A DNA stretch of 64,000 nucleotides from positions 1-64,000 of the forward strand of contig CASFTM010000009.1 in assembly GCA_949297775.1 (NCBI GenBank), in the 5' to 3' direction. Positions 52,841 to 60,546 of this stretch are shown here, piece by piece. A program made the translations under genes and the position numbers. Numbering within the stretch: position 1 is the first letter of the stretch; each line of letters opens with the position of its first letter. This DNA comes from an uncultured bacterium. GTDB taxonomy: Bacteria; Elusimicrobiota; Elusimicrobia; Elusimicrobiales; Elusimicrobiaceae. A model generated the notes under the pieces. That model had not been told where the DNA came from. It searched no databases and saw nothing but the letters and a program-made list of their open reading frames with translations.

Positions 52841-54207
52841 CCCAAGAAATTGACTTGCAAAGCGGTCATACGTTAGATGCAGCCGAATTAGAGGGCGGCT
52901 ACGACAAACTAACCTACTTGTTACAAGAAATTAAAGAGCAAGTGGCCCGGTGTATTAAATACGCCGTAGCCCAAACCGATATTGCTACGGCCGAAAAGTT
53001 TTTAAGCGATATTATAACCGCCAGTGAGGCGGCGCAAACATCCGCTACGTCCGCCGCCTCATCTGCGACAAGGGCCAGTAATAAAGCAAGCGAGGCCTCT
53101 ACTAGCCAAGTATTAGCGGCCGGATATGCTACTGACGCCTCCAACTATGCCGCGTCCGCAAGCGAGAGCGCGGCGGCGGCTCTTGCCAGTAAAAACGCCG
53201 CTAATACTGCGGCTTTTAATGCGGAACAGGCCGCAACCGCGGCCGAGAGTGCCAAAGAGGACGCGGAAGCCGCCAAGGATGTAGTGGACGGCTACAAAGA
53301 TGATGCGGCCGGGTATGCCAGCGAGGCCAGTATTTCGGCTGACAACGCGGCCACTTCCGCAACCGCGGCCAATGATGCAAAGGCCTCCGCGCTTGCCGCC
53401 AAAGGCGCGGCAGAAACCGCGCAAGGAAAAGCAGAAACGGCCGAAAGCAACGCGCAAACCGCGGCCGAAACGGCGCAAGCCGCCGCGGCCGAACTTGCCG
53501 CGCATAATACCGACACGACGGCGCACGCTGATATGCGCACACTTATTGCCGGAAAACAGGAAAAATTACCAGACGGCGCGGCCGGGCTTTACTTAAAAAA
53601 GACGGAAAACGGGGTTACGTGGGGCCAGCCCTCCGGCGGAGGTGGTGGCGGTGGATCTGTGGATTGGGGAAGTATTGGCGGCACGTTGGCAGACCAAACC
53701 GATTTAATGAATATATTAAATAACAAACAAGCCGCCGGGAATTATGCGGCCGCCAGCCACACGCACAATAAAACCGATATTACGGGTATGCCTACTAAAC
53801 TAAGCGACCTTATAAACGATAGCGATTTTATTACGGCCGCGGATTTGCCTACCAAGGTGAGCGAATTGGAAAACGACAGCGGTTTTTTGACGAGCGTTTC
53901 ATGGGGCGATATAGACGATAAGCCAAGCACTTTTACGCCGTCTAGCCATACGCATACCAAAAACCAAGTTACGGATATGCCTACGAAGTTAAGCGACTTT
54001 ACGGACGATTTAGGAACTAACCCCACGCACACCCATAGCCAGTATTTGACAAGCGTGCCCGTGGCCTCCACTACCGTCGCCGGGAAAGTAAAGCCGGACG
54101 GAACAACTATTACATCCGCCGCTGATGGCACTATTTCCGCCGTGGGCGGTGGCGGCAGTATCACGGCCACTTATGATAGTGCCAACAAAATTTTGACGTT
54201 AGAGTAA
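52837..54207 (+). CDS. Tail fibre protein, coiled-coil type
   Basis: 456 residues. Begins with the 'TQEIDLQSG' end of a fibre attachment domain. Residues 60-230 are an Ala/Ser/Thr-rich trimeric coiled coil with repeated 'AA-TSA' units. Then come 'SHTHNKTDITGMPTKLSDL'-type repeats, and 'TTVAGKVKPDGTTITSAADG' near the end as in many fibre shafts. It is likely the shaft that carries the receptor-binding proteins downstream. Confidence 0.8.
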   Translation: MTQEIDLQSGHTLDAAELEGGYDKLTYLLQEIKEQVARCIKYAVAQTDIATAEKFLSDIITASEAAQTSATSAASSATRASNKASEASTSQVLAAGYATDASNYAASASESAAAALASKNAANTAAFNAEQAATAAESAKEDAEAAKDVVDGYKDDAAGYASEASISADNAATSATAANDAKASALAAKGAAETAQGKAETAESNAQTAAETAQAAAAELAAHNTDTTAHADMRTLIAGKQEKLPDGAAGLYLKKTENGVTWGQPSGGGGGGGSVDWGSIGGTLADQTDLMNILNNKQAAGNYAAASHTHNKTDITGMPTKLSDLINDSDFITAADLPTKVSELENDSGFLTSVSWGDIDDKPSTFTPSSHTHTKNQVTDMPTKLSDFTDDLGTNPTHTHSQYLTSVPVASTTVAGKVKPDGTTITSAADGTISAVGGGGSITATYDSANKILTLE

Positions 54208-54219
54208 AGGAGCGAAAAT

Positions 54220-54975
54220 ATGGCAAACGAACTTTTATATGTACCCGGCGTAGGCACGCGCTATTATTATAATCCTACCACGGCCGGAACGGTAACCATG
54301 ACCGAAATAGGATCTGGCACGCTGACTAGCGCGCTTGAAAACGGCCGCCCGGTTATGACTTTTGGCGGCAAGGCGTTAAAGTTTTCTATTGGTAACGGTA
54401 TGCAAAATAGCCGCACAATAGAGTATTGGATGACGTTAAGCGGGTGGAACAACGCGGGTACGTCGCACCAGTGGGGCTATTTGGGGAGCCGTTCGGTTGG
54501 ATTTGTGAAATGGTTACCTAAACCCGTAACAGGCACAAACAATGTAAATTTTCAACTTGATTTTGGCGACGGCGACCCCGAGGACACAGTAGTAACATTA
54601 CCCGACCAATCCTCACCCGTGCACGTGGCCCAAGTGTTTGATACGAGCGATAGCAACTACCAATTAAAACTTTATGTCAACGGAACAAAAGTCAAAGAGC
54701 ATTATTATCACAACCCGTGGACGAATGTAATACTTATTGGCGGCTCTATTGCCGAAACAAACGACACCACGCTGACGGACGCCTTTACCGGGAAAATTAG
54801 CGATTTCTTAGTAACCGACAGCGCGAAATACACGGCCAACTTTACGCCCGCCCGGCCAAACGTAAATTTGAAAAGTTTATCAAAGGGCGGAAACCCTATA
54901 CAAGGTTTTACCGCCCCGGAAATGAACTATTTGGAAATTGATGGCATACCGTACAAAATTGCGGTGGCACAATAA
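54220..54975 (+). CDS. LamG/concanavalin-like tail protein
   Basis: 251 residues. A jelly-roll sequence with 'TIEYWMTLSGWNNAGTSHQW', 'YQLKLYVNGTKVKEHYYHN' and 'AFTGKISDFLVTDSAKYTANF' is typical of LamG-like carbohydrate-binding domains on phage tails. It ends with a short separate beta module. Strong AAGGAG site; first of three closely spaced genes leading into the DGR target. Confidence 0.72.
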   Translation: MANELLYVPGVGTRYYYNPTTAGTVTMTEIGSGTLTSALENGRPVMTFGGKALKFSIGNGMQNSRTIEYWMTLSGWNNAGTSHQWGYLGSRSVGFVKWLPKPVTGTNNVNFQLDFGDGDPEDTVVTLPDQSSPVHVAQVFDTSDSNYQLKLYVNGTKVKEHYYHNPWTNVILIGGSIAETNDTTLTDAFTGKISDFLVTDSAKYTANFTPARPNVNLKSLSKGGNPIQGFTAPEMNYLEIDGIPYKIAVAQ

Positions 54976-54986
54976 GGAGGGAAACA

Positions 54987-55286
54987 ATGGAAGTAGCAAA
55001 AGTAGTCGTAACAGACGAGTGGAAAAAATTGGATGAACTCGTAGCGCAAGCCAAACCCGGCTTTGCGTTTGATAGCGGCAAGACGTACCAACTGCAAGCC
55101 GAGGGTGAGTACGGTGTGCGGTTGTGTGTGTCTGCTGACACCCCCGGCGAAAAAGACGGGGTACGCATTGTAGGCACTCAAACCGCACATTTCAAAGTAG
55201 AAAGCGGTAAAGACCTCTATGTTAAATCGGTGGGCGGATTATCCAGCGCGGCCCCGCTTTTGGATGTTTCCACCATCGGGGAGTAA
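54987..55286 (+). CDS. Small tail-associated protein before the DGR target
   Basis: 99 residues, beta-rich ('YGVRLCVSADTPGEKDGVRI'). AGGAGG precedes the ATG and the target gene starts 5 bases after its stop. It may be a chaperone or linker for the variable protein; no family recognised. Confidence 0.6.
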   Translation: MEVAKVVVTDEWKKLDELVAQAKPGFAFDSGKTYQLQAEGEYGVRLCVSADTPGEKDGVRIVGTQTAHFKVESGKDLYVKSVGGLSSAAPLLDVSTIGE

Positions 55287-55291
55287 GCACT

Positions 55292-56884
55292 ATGTTAGAA
55301 CAGCAAGCAGGTAGCATTGTATATTGTGGAACGGCCGCCCCGGCAAGCGGTACGGCCTCCGGCGGCGGGCTTGCCCCGCAAGCCATCTCTAACCGCAAAA
55401 TCGTAAAAAGCGGCACTGCGTACTCTTTGACGTGGACGGATCCGGCCGACACGACCGTGAACGGGCAAGTGTTATGTGCATGGGGCGGTACGAAAATTGT
55501 ACGTAAAGAGGGTTCTTTCCCGCAAAGCCCTACCGACGGCGTGGTAGTGTTAGACAACAAAGTACGCAACCAATACGCCTTAGAGCCATTTGTAGATACG
55601 GTGGACGATGCGGATAAGGTTTATAAATACCGCGCGTTTCCGTATTCCGTCAACGGCGTGTATGGTATGCAAACGCAAAATATGTTTGACAGATGGGTTT
55701 TTACGTTTAAGGAACTCATTACCGAAAGCGCGCCGGATTATCGTATTACTTACGACGACGACAACGCCAACTATACACCCGGCCACATGGATTTTACCAC
55801 CGGGAAATTTGACTTTGGCGATTGGGCCAACTGTCCGCTTATTGCGTGGGAAAACCTCCGGCCGTGTATGGTTTATAATACTGACGCCGGAAACGACAAA
55901 AACGGAACTGTTGCCTATTATTTAGACCCGAACGACCACTCTAAAAAATACGGTAGCGATGAGGCCAGTGATGTAAGCAACCCGGATTTCCCCGGTAACG
56001 CTATGGTAGAAGTGCGCCGCGTTTTCAAAAAAGTAGTCGTGGACGGAAACTATATTATTAAGTCCTTTTCCAATGAGAAATTGGATGACGGCTACGAATG
56101 CTACCCGTGTAAAAAAGCCGATGGTACGTATGCCGATTTCTTCTACGCGCCTATGTTTATGGCCTCTTTGATTGACGGGAAATTCCGCTCTCTTGCCGGG
56201 CAAACGCTCAATAAGAGCAAAACGGCCGCGCAAGAAAGAACATACGCACAAGCAAACGGCGACGGTTGGGATGTAGAAACGTGGGCCGACGACCAGTATT
56301 TTGAGGATTTAACAAAACTCATTATTGGTAGCACAAACGCGCAAGCCAAAATCGGCGAGGGCGTTACGTCCGGCGGTGAATCGGCTTTACTTTCCACGGG
56401 TACCACGTTGGATAAAGGTATGATGTACGGCTCTAATACCACCACCGTGGCCGTAAAAGCGTTTTACCGCGAAAACCCATGGGGTAGCCAATGGCGGCGT
56501 ATGGTAGGTATGTTGCTTGTCAACGGCGTGTGGAAAGTGAAAATGACCAAGTCCACCGTGGACGGCTCTACTGCGTCGGATTACAACCATACCGGGGAGG
56601 GTTACATTACGTTGGAAGTGGCCACTCCGTCCGGCACTTCCGGCGGTTATATTTCCACTATTGAACAAGCCGGACAGTATGGTTGTTTCCCTACTGTAAT
56701 GAGTGGCACGGAAAGCACGTACGAATGTGATGGCTGTTGGTTTAACAACAGCATTACGGCAGTCCCGCAGCGCGGCGGGGCCGCGTACTCTGGCCGTGTC
56801 TGCGGCCCGTCGTGCTTGTCTGTGGCCTCCACGGCGACGTATGCGCTCTGGTACGTCTCGGCGGCTCTTTCTTATCACCAATAA
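55292..56884 (+). CDS. DGR target: variable C-type-lectin-like tail protein
   Basis: 530 residues. Residues about 25-120 look like a fibronectin-III module ('AYSLTWTDPADTTVNGQVL'). The C-terminal 200 or so form a formylglycine/C-type-lectin-like fold as in known DGR targets ('NPWGSQWRRMVGMLLVNGVW', 'GCFPTVMSG'). The variable repeat encodes residues 490-527, ending 3 codons before the stop. Relative to the template, 13 amino acids differ, at 497, 499, 500, 503, 508, 510, 512, 513, 517, 519, 521, 522 and 526. Ten of these are template Asn codons. It is likely the receptor-binding tip of the phage, diversified to track host surface changes. Confidence 0.92.
   Translation: MLEQQAGSIVYCGTAAPASGTASGGGLAPQAISNRKIVKSGTAYSLTWTDPADTTVNGQVLCAWGGTKIVRKEGSFPQSPTDGVVVLDNKVRNQYALEPFVDTVDDADKVYKYRAFPYSVNGVYGMQTQNMFDRWVFTFKELITESAPDYRITYDDDNANYTPGHMDFTTGKFDFGDWANCPLIAWENLRPCMVYNTDAGNDKNGTVAYYLDPNDHSKKYGSDEASDVSNPDFPGNAMVEVRRVFKKVVVDGNYIIKSFSNEKLDDGYECYPCKKADGTYADFFYAPMFMASLIDGKFRSLAGQTLNKSKTAAQERTYAQANGDGWDVETWADDQYFEDLTKLIIGSTNAQAKIGEGVTSGGESALLSTGTTLDKGMMYGSNTTTVAVKAFYRENPWGSQWRRMVGMLLVNGVWKVKMTKSTVDGSTASDYNHTGEGYITLEVATPSGTSGGYISTIEQAGQYGCFPTVMSGTESTYECDGCWFNNSITAVPQRGGAAYSGRVCGPSCLSVASTATYALWYVSAALSYHQ
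56761..56873 (+). repeat. DGR variable repeat (VR)
   Basis: 113 bp ending 11 bases before the stop codon. It differs from the template at 23 positions, every one an A in the template. The 3' part includes a conserved G/C-rich TCTCGGCGGCT run that fits the initiation-of-homing region. Confidence 0.95.
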
Positions 56885-56896
56885 GGGAGGGGGTAA

Positions 56897-56917
56897 AGGG
56901 GGGATAACCTCCCCCCT
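56897..56917 (+). other. Hairpin just downstream of VR
   Basis: AGGGGGG / CCCCCCT stem, 7-nt loop, 24 bp after the VR end. DGRs often need a hairpin or cruciform just past VR for efficient homing; it could also act as a weak terminator of target mRNA. Confidence 0.5.
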
Positions 56918-56973
56918 ACCGCCCATAGTTTTAAGGAGCAAATAACTGGATACGGGGATAAAAGTATAAGCCG

Positions 56974-57086
56974 AGTCCCGCAACGCGGCGGGAACGCGAA
57001 CAATGGCCGTAAATGCGGCCCGTCGTACTTGAATGTGAACAACACGGCGACGAATGCGAACTGGAACATCTCGGCGGCTAATTCTT
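56974..57086 (+). repeat. DGR template repeat (TR)
   Basis: 113 bp, same strand and length as VR. Contains 30 adenines, mostly in AAC/AAT codons when read in the target frame. 23 of them differ in VR, while all 83 non-adenine positions are identical. Confidence 0.95.
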
Positions 57087-57106
57087 GTGAAAAAGAGGTT
57101 TTATCA

Positions 57107-57205
57107 ATGTATTTTTATTTCCGCGCCCCTAGGCGAAAATTACCGCTAAGGAACGGGTTAGTAAGAAGTTTTGAAAGCCCGTTAGGGAAACAAGAAAGAT
57201 TATGA
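57107..57205 (+). CDS. 32-codon leader ORF coupled to the reverse transcriptase
   Basis: ATG 8 nt after AGAGG; the product is short and basic ('YFYFRAPRRKLPLRNG'). Its TGA overlaps the reverse transcriptase ATG (ATGA). The transcriptase lacks a good ribosome site of its own, so this ORF may supply translational coupling. The same frame is open back through the whole TR. Confidence 0.45.
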   Translation: MYFYFRAPRRKLPLRNGLVRSFESPLGKQERL

Positions 57206-58341
57206 AAACATATAAGCATTTGTTTGAACAACTTGTTTCAACCGAAAATATATCACGCGCGATATGGCGCGCCTCACACGGCAAACAAAAGCGGCGTGAT
57301 GTGCGCTACGTGTTAGAAAACAGAATCTATTACGTGCGTGCTATTCAGTATTTACTCCGTAAGCAACTATGGCACCCGCGCGTCCATGGCGCGGTAGAAA
57401 TAAATGACGGCGTGCTACTTAAAAAAAGGATTATTGTAAAGCCGGATTTTATCTATGAGCAGATAATCCATCACGCCCTTGTGCAAGTATTAAAGCCGTT
57501 GTTTATGAACTCTATGTATGCGCTCTCGTGCGGGAGCGTACCTAAACGCGGCGGCGTGTACGGAAAGAAACATTTAAGTAAATGGATAAAGCGGCACCCC
57601 GCCTATGCTAAATACGCCGCTAAGGGTGATATACGGCATTTCTTTCAAAGCATCCCTATGGAGCGCGTGAAAGAAAAACTAGCGGCCAAGATAAAAGATA
57701 AACGCTTTTTGTGGGTATTATTTGCGGCCATAGGTAACTGTTACGCCTACTATAACGGCGAACTTATCTATATGGGGTTGTGTATCGGTTATTATACGAG
57801 CCAATGGATCGCCAACTGGTACTTGCAAGAAATGGATTATTTTGTCAAACAAACTTTACATATACGTTGCTATTTGCGCTATGTGGATGACTTTGTGCTG
57901 GTAGATAACAATAAGCGTAAGTTACACCGGGCCGTACGTGCCATAAAAGCATGGCTTATCAAACGCGGGCTCACTCTAAAAGCAAATTGGCAAGTGTTTA
58001 AGTTAGCCGTATTGCGCGAAAAAGAAAACGGTAAAAATTTACCGCGTATCGGCCGCGCTATTGATTTTATGGGATTTGTATTTTTTAGAAACAAAACGAT
58101 TTTACGGCGCAATATCTTTTACCGTGCGTGTAATAAAGCCCGGCGTATTACCCGTAACTTGCCTAACTGGTACACGGCTCAACAGTTACTTTGTTATATG
58201 GGCTGGTTTAAGCATAGCGATACGTTTAATGCATTTAAGCGTTTTGTTACGGATTTGGTGGATGTGGCCGGACTCAAAAAGATGGTATCGGCCCACCAAT
58301 TAAAACTCAATAGGAGGCAAAAGCAGTATGTTAAAAATTGA
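57202..58341 (+). CDS. DGR reverse transcriptase
   Basis: 379 residues. Reverse-transcriptase motifs: 'KGDIRHFFQSI' with first catalytic Asp143; 'IGYYTSQ' at 195-201, the I/V/L-GxxxSQ variant diagnostic of DGR enzymes (others have QGxxxSP); 'YVDDFVLV' with Asp229-Asp230; and 'DFMGFVFFRN' as the following motif. A basic thumb region ends the protein. It copies TR RNA with adenine-specific errors and delivers cDNA to VR. No separate accessory (Avd-type) gene is adjacent. Its 3' end overlaps the next gene, whose AGGAGG lies inside it. Confidence 0.97.
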   Translation: MKTYKHLFEQLVSTENISRAIWRASHGKQKRRDVRYVLENRIYYVRAIQYLLRKQLWHPRVHGAVEINDGVLLKKRIIVKPDFIYEQIIHHALVQVLKPLFMNSMYALSCGSVPKRGGVYGKKHLSKWIKRHPAYAKYAAKGDIRHFFQSIPMERVKEKLAAKIKDKRFLWVLFAAIGNCYAYYNGELIYMGLCIGYYTSQWIANWYLQEMDYFVKQTLHIRCYLRYVDDFVLVDNNKRKLHRAVRAIKAWLIKRGLTLKANWQVFKLAVLREKENGKNLPRIGRAIDFMGFVFFRNKTILRRNIFYRACNKARRITRNLPNWYTAQQLLCYMGWFKHSDTFNAFKRFVTDLVDVAGLKKMVSAHQLKLNRRQKQYVKN

Positions 58342-58576
58342 ATGGAAAGAAAGCGAAAGTATGGAACGCCCGGCCGAAGTGGACGAAACCTCGTCGGCTC
58401 ACGTGGCATATCTACGTAAAGAAATTACCGAGGTGGAAACCCCGGCCACGGATAACCAACCCGCCAGCACGAAGTACGTTTATAAAGAGGCCGTACTCAC
58501 CAAGGCTGATTATGAATTGTACGTCATGGCCAAACAAGTAGCGGCCGAGGTACTGGCGCAAGCGCAAGGAGCGTAG
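58328..58576 (+). CDS. Small acidic phage protein after the RT
   Basis: 82 residues, acidic, with a C-terminal helix ('YELYVMAKQVAAEVLAQAQ'). It overlaps the RT by 14 bases. It is too short and sequence-unlike for a standard Avd accessory barrel. Possibly the last tail or first lysis gene. Confidence 0.55.
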   Translation: MLKIEWKESESMERPAEVDETSSAHVAYLRKEITEVETPATDNQPASTKYVYKEAVLTKADYELYVMAKQVAAEVLAQAQGA

Positions 58577-58577
58577 T

Positions 58578-58838
58578 ATGAGCGCATCTGTAATTATTGC
58601 GCTTGTTGGGCTCGTGCTTACTGTTGGTACAACCGTGTTTGCCATCGGTAAAATCATCGGCGCATTTACGGCCAAAATTGCCGCCGAACTGGAAGCGTTA
58701 AAGCAGATAGTAGTTTTTCGTCTTGAAAACTTGGAAAAAAAGCAAGACAAATATAACCATCTGCAAGAGCGCGTAATCGGGTTAGAACGGGATAATAAAA
58801 CCCTATTCAACCTAATCAAAGGGGCTAACAATGGATGA
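58578..58838 (+). CDS. Membrane-anchored coiled-coil lysis-module protein
   Basis: 86 residues: one N-terminal membrane segment ('ALVGLVLTVGTTVFAIG') then a heptad-rich coiled coil. This resembles small XhlA-like or accessory holin proteins. Overlaps the lysozyme start by 8 bases. Confidence 0.65.
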   Translation: MSASVIIALVGLVLTVGTTVFAIGKIIGAFTAKIAAELEALKQIVVFRLENLEKKQDKYNHLQERVIGLERDNKTLFNLIKGANNG

Positions 58839-59262
58839 GGAATTAAAGCAAAAAATCCGGGAGCGTACAAAACGCTTTGAGGGTTTGTCGCTTGTGCCTT
58901 ATAAGTGCCCGGTAGGTGAGGACACTATTGGCTACGGGCATCTTATTAAAAACGGTATTACGCAAGCCGGAGCCGAGGTACTATTAGAGGAGGATTTGAA
59001 AGCCGCATATCGTGCCGCCCGTGGTAATTTTGCGTGGTTTTCAAAACTCAACGGCCCGCGCCAAGCGGTGATTATAGATATGATTTTTAACATCGGTCTA
59101 ACACGCTTGTACGGGTTTAAGAAAATGCGCGCCGCTATTGAGGCGGGCGACTTTGAAACGGCCGCTAAGGAAATGCTGGATAGTAAATACGCCCGGCAAG
59201 TAGCATACCGCGCCCGGCTTAACGCCGAGATACTTAAAACAGGAGAGTGGAACAATGCCTAA
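58831..59262 (+). CDS. Phage lysozyme (T4/P1-type GH24 endolysin)
   Basis: 143 residues. 'RFEGLSLVPYKCPVGEDTIGYGH' contains catalytic Glu17 and Thr32; Cys25 stands at the position of Asp20 in T4 lysozyme, a common natural variant. It cleaves peptidoglycan MurNAc-GlcNAc bonds. No signal peptide, so holin is needed for release. (Motif quoted with 23 residues split: RFEGLSLVPYK, CPVGEDTIGYGH.). Confidence 0.92.
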   Translation: MDEELKQKIRERTKRFEGLSLVPYKCPVGEDTIGYGHLIKNGITQAGAEVLLEEDLKAAYRAARGNFAWFSKLNGPRQAVIIDMIFNIGLTRLYGFKKMRAAIEAGDFETAAKEMLDSKYARQVAYRARLNAEILKTGEWNNA

Positions 59263-59425
59263 GGTAACTTTCACGGAGGAACAACCCGACGGAAAAACAA
59301 AAGAGTGGACGGTTATTCATTCTTTTAACTGCACTTATCCCATTAAAAAAGGGGCTAAGTGCTATATCTGCAAAAGTGGCAAGGATTATACCCTTATCAC
59401 CGAGGCGGGTAAAACAAAAAAGTGA
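59255..59425 (+). CDS. 56-residue phage protein with CxxC
   Basis: Starts inside the lysozyme 3' end with AGGAG upstream. 'CYICKSG' suggests a small metal site. Unknown. Confidence 0.5.
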   Translation: MPKVTFTEEQPDGKTKEWTVIHSFNCTYPIKKGAKCYICKSGKDYTLITEAGKTKK

Positions 59426-59434
59426 GGTGTAAAA

Positions 59435-59737
59435 ATGGAAATGCTGTACTTGTGTCTTGCCGCGGTTGCGGTGGTAGGTTTGATTGAATGGCTCAAAAAT
59501 TTTTTGAAAGAATTTTTGGCTATTCCCGGATGGGCGTGGTCTTTGGTAGTATTGGCCGCCTCTTTCCTATGCGGCGCGCTGGTTGTTTTTGGCGCAAACG
59601 TCGGCCCGAAAACGCCGCTTATGGCGGTGCTTGCGGGGTTGGTGGTATTGGCCTTTGCGCAAATTGGATATGACAGCATTGTAAAGGCGATTGCCAAAAA
59701 AGCCGAGCACGTGCTACCCGATGAAAAAACTAATTAA
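59435..59737 (+). CDS. Putative holin
   Basis: 100 residues, three hydrophobic segments (about 4-20, 34-53, 62-79) and a charged tail. Size, topology and position beside lysozyme fit a class I holin that permeabilises the inner membrane. GAGG precedes the ATG. Confidence 0.7.
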   Translation: MEMLYLCLAAVAVVGLIEWLKNFLKEFLAIPGWAWSLVVLAASFLCGALVVFGANVGPKTPLMAVLAGLVVLAFAQIGYDSIVKAIAKKAEHVLPDEKTN

Positions 59738-60242
59738 CATACTGCTTGCTGTTGTGGTGGGAGCGTTGCTTTTAGGAAACTGCCAAAAAGGCCGTAAGAT
59801 AGACCGCTTGACGGAAACCGCGGCTACGCTCCCGGATAACCAACAAGCCGCCGTTGTGGTGGCGGATGGAAAAGTTACATCCACTATCCGCCACGACAAT
59901 GGAACGGTAACGGCGCACGTGCAATATGTGCCGCCGGAGGGCTCTGTGCAAGTGGTGCAACCCACGAACGGCACGGCCGCAACGGTCAAAGTAAAGCGCG
60001 CGGGTTTTACGTTTCGCCCGGCCGCGCAAGGTTTAGCCGGAAAGGAACTTAAAATCGGCCTAGGCGCACGTTTGGTGTATTTTAATAGGTATGGCGGGGG
60101 TATCGGTATTGCGCACGATATGGAGCCGTATTTGTTCGCCGATAGGCGAATAGACGATTTTGTAGGAATTTTCAAAAATACAACCATCGGTGTGTATGGA
60201 GGCCCGCGTACGGCCGGGGTAATGATAGGAGTGTATTTTTAA
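59721..60242 (+). CDS. Membrane-anchored phage protein, possible spanin-like
   Basis: 173 residues from ATG 59721. One N-terminal hydrophobic segment ('INILLAVVVGALLLGNC'), a Cys right after it but without a standard lipobox, then a periplasmic-like domain ending 'YGGPRTAGVMIGVYF'. Position after the holin suggests an envelope-disruption role; not a recognised Rz family. Confidence 0.55.
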   Translation: MKKLINILLAVVVGALLLGNCQKGRKIDRLTETAATLPDNQQAAVVVADGKVTSTIRHDNGTVTAHVQYVPPEGSVQVVQPTNGTAATVKVKRAGFTFRPAAQGLAGKELKIGLGARLVYFNRYGGGIGIAHDMEPYLFADRRIDDFVGIFKNTTIGVYGGPRTAGVMIGVYF

Positions 60243-60370
60243 TGATTACGTGCAAGTGTATGGACGGCGACGAGTGCCGCAAGTATGGAATGGCTTGGCG
60301 TGTTTGTTGTCCTACTTGCCATGAGCCGGAATACGAAACTAACCCGGCCAAATGGAGGAGTGATTTATGA
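60242..60370 (+). CDS. 42-residue Cys-rich miniprotein
   Basis: 'CKC', 'CRK' and 'CCPTC' clusters indicate metal binding. Overlaps the previous stop (TAATG) and the next start (ATGA). Confidence 0.55.
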   Translation: MITCKCMDGDECRKYGMAWRVCCPTCHEPEYETNPAKWRSDL

Positions 60371-60546
60371 AATGCGTCAACGCGGAATTTAATAGTTTTT
60401 TCGGTGAAAGTTTTTGTGCTGTATGTGCAAAGCCGCTCCGGCTTGTTTCTTGCCGGATGTGTCCTTGCGCTATTGCGGCCAAAATAAATTATGTTATAAT
60501 GAGAGGTGCAATATGGCTAACAAAGAAATTTTACAAAAACAAATAA
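60367..60546 (+). CDS. Small Cys-rich protein at the right end of the prophage
   Basis: 59 residues. 'CAVCAKPLRLVSCRMCPC' resembles a zinc ribbon. Its 3' third overlaps the promoter and start of the next gene, so it may be truncated or non-functional. Confidence 0.5.
   Translation: MKCVNAEFNSFFGESFCAVCAKPLRLVSCRMCPCAIAAKINYVIMRGAIWLTKKFYKNK
60473..60500 (+). promoter_or_regulatory. Independent promoter at the right end
   Basis: TTGCGG, 16-bp spacer, TGTTATAAT (extended -10). It begins 40 bases before the glycyl-radical-like gene, allowing expression in the lysogen. Confidence 0.65.

Noticed and set aside
53216-53596. Arg/Pro-rich frames overlapping the tail fibre
   Set aside because: Shadows of the Ala/Ser-rich coiled coil; composition follows directly from GCN codons read in other frames.
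58328-58576. 82-residue ORF as the DGR accessory protein Avd
   Set aside because: Too short, acidic, and without the expected four-helix barrel pattern; kept as an unknown phage protein.
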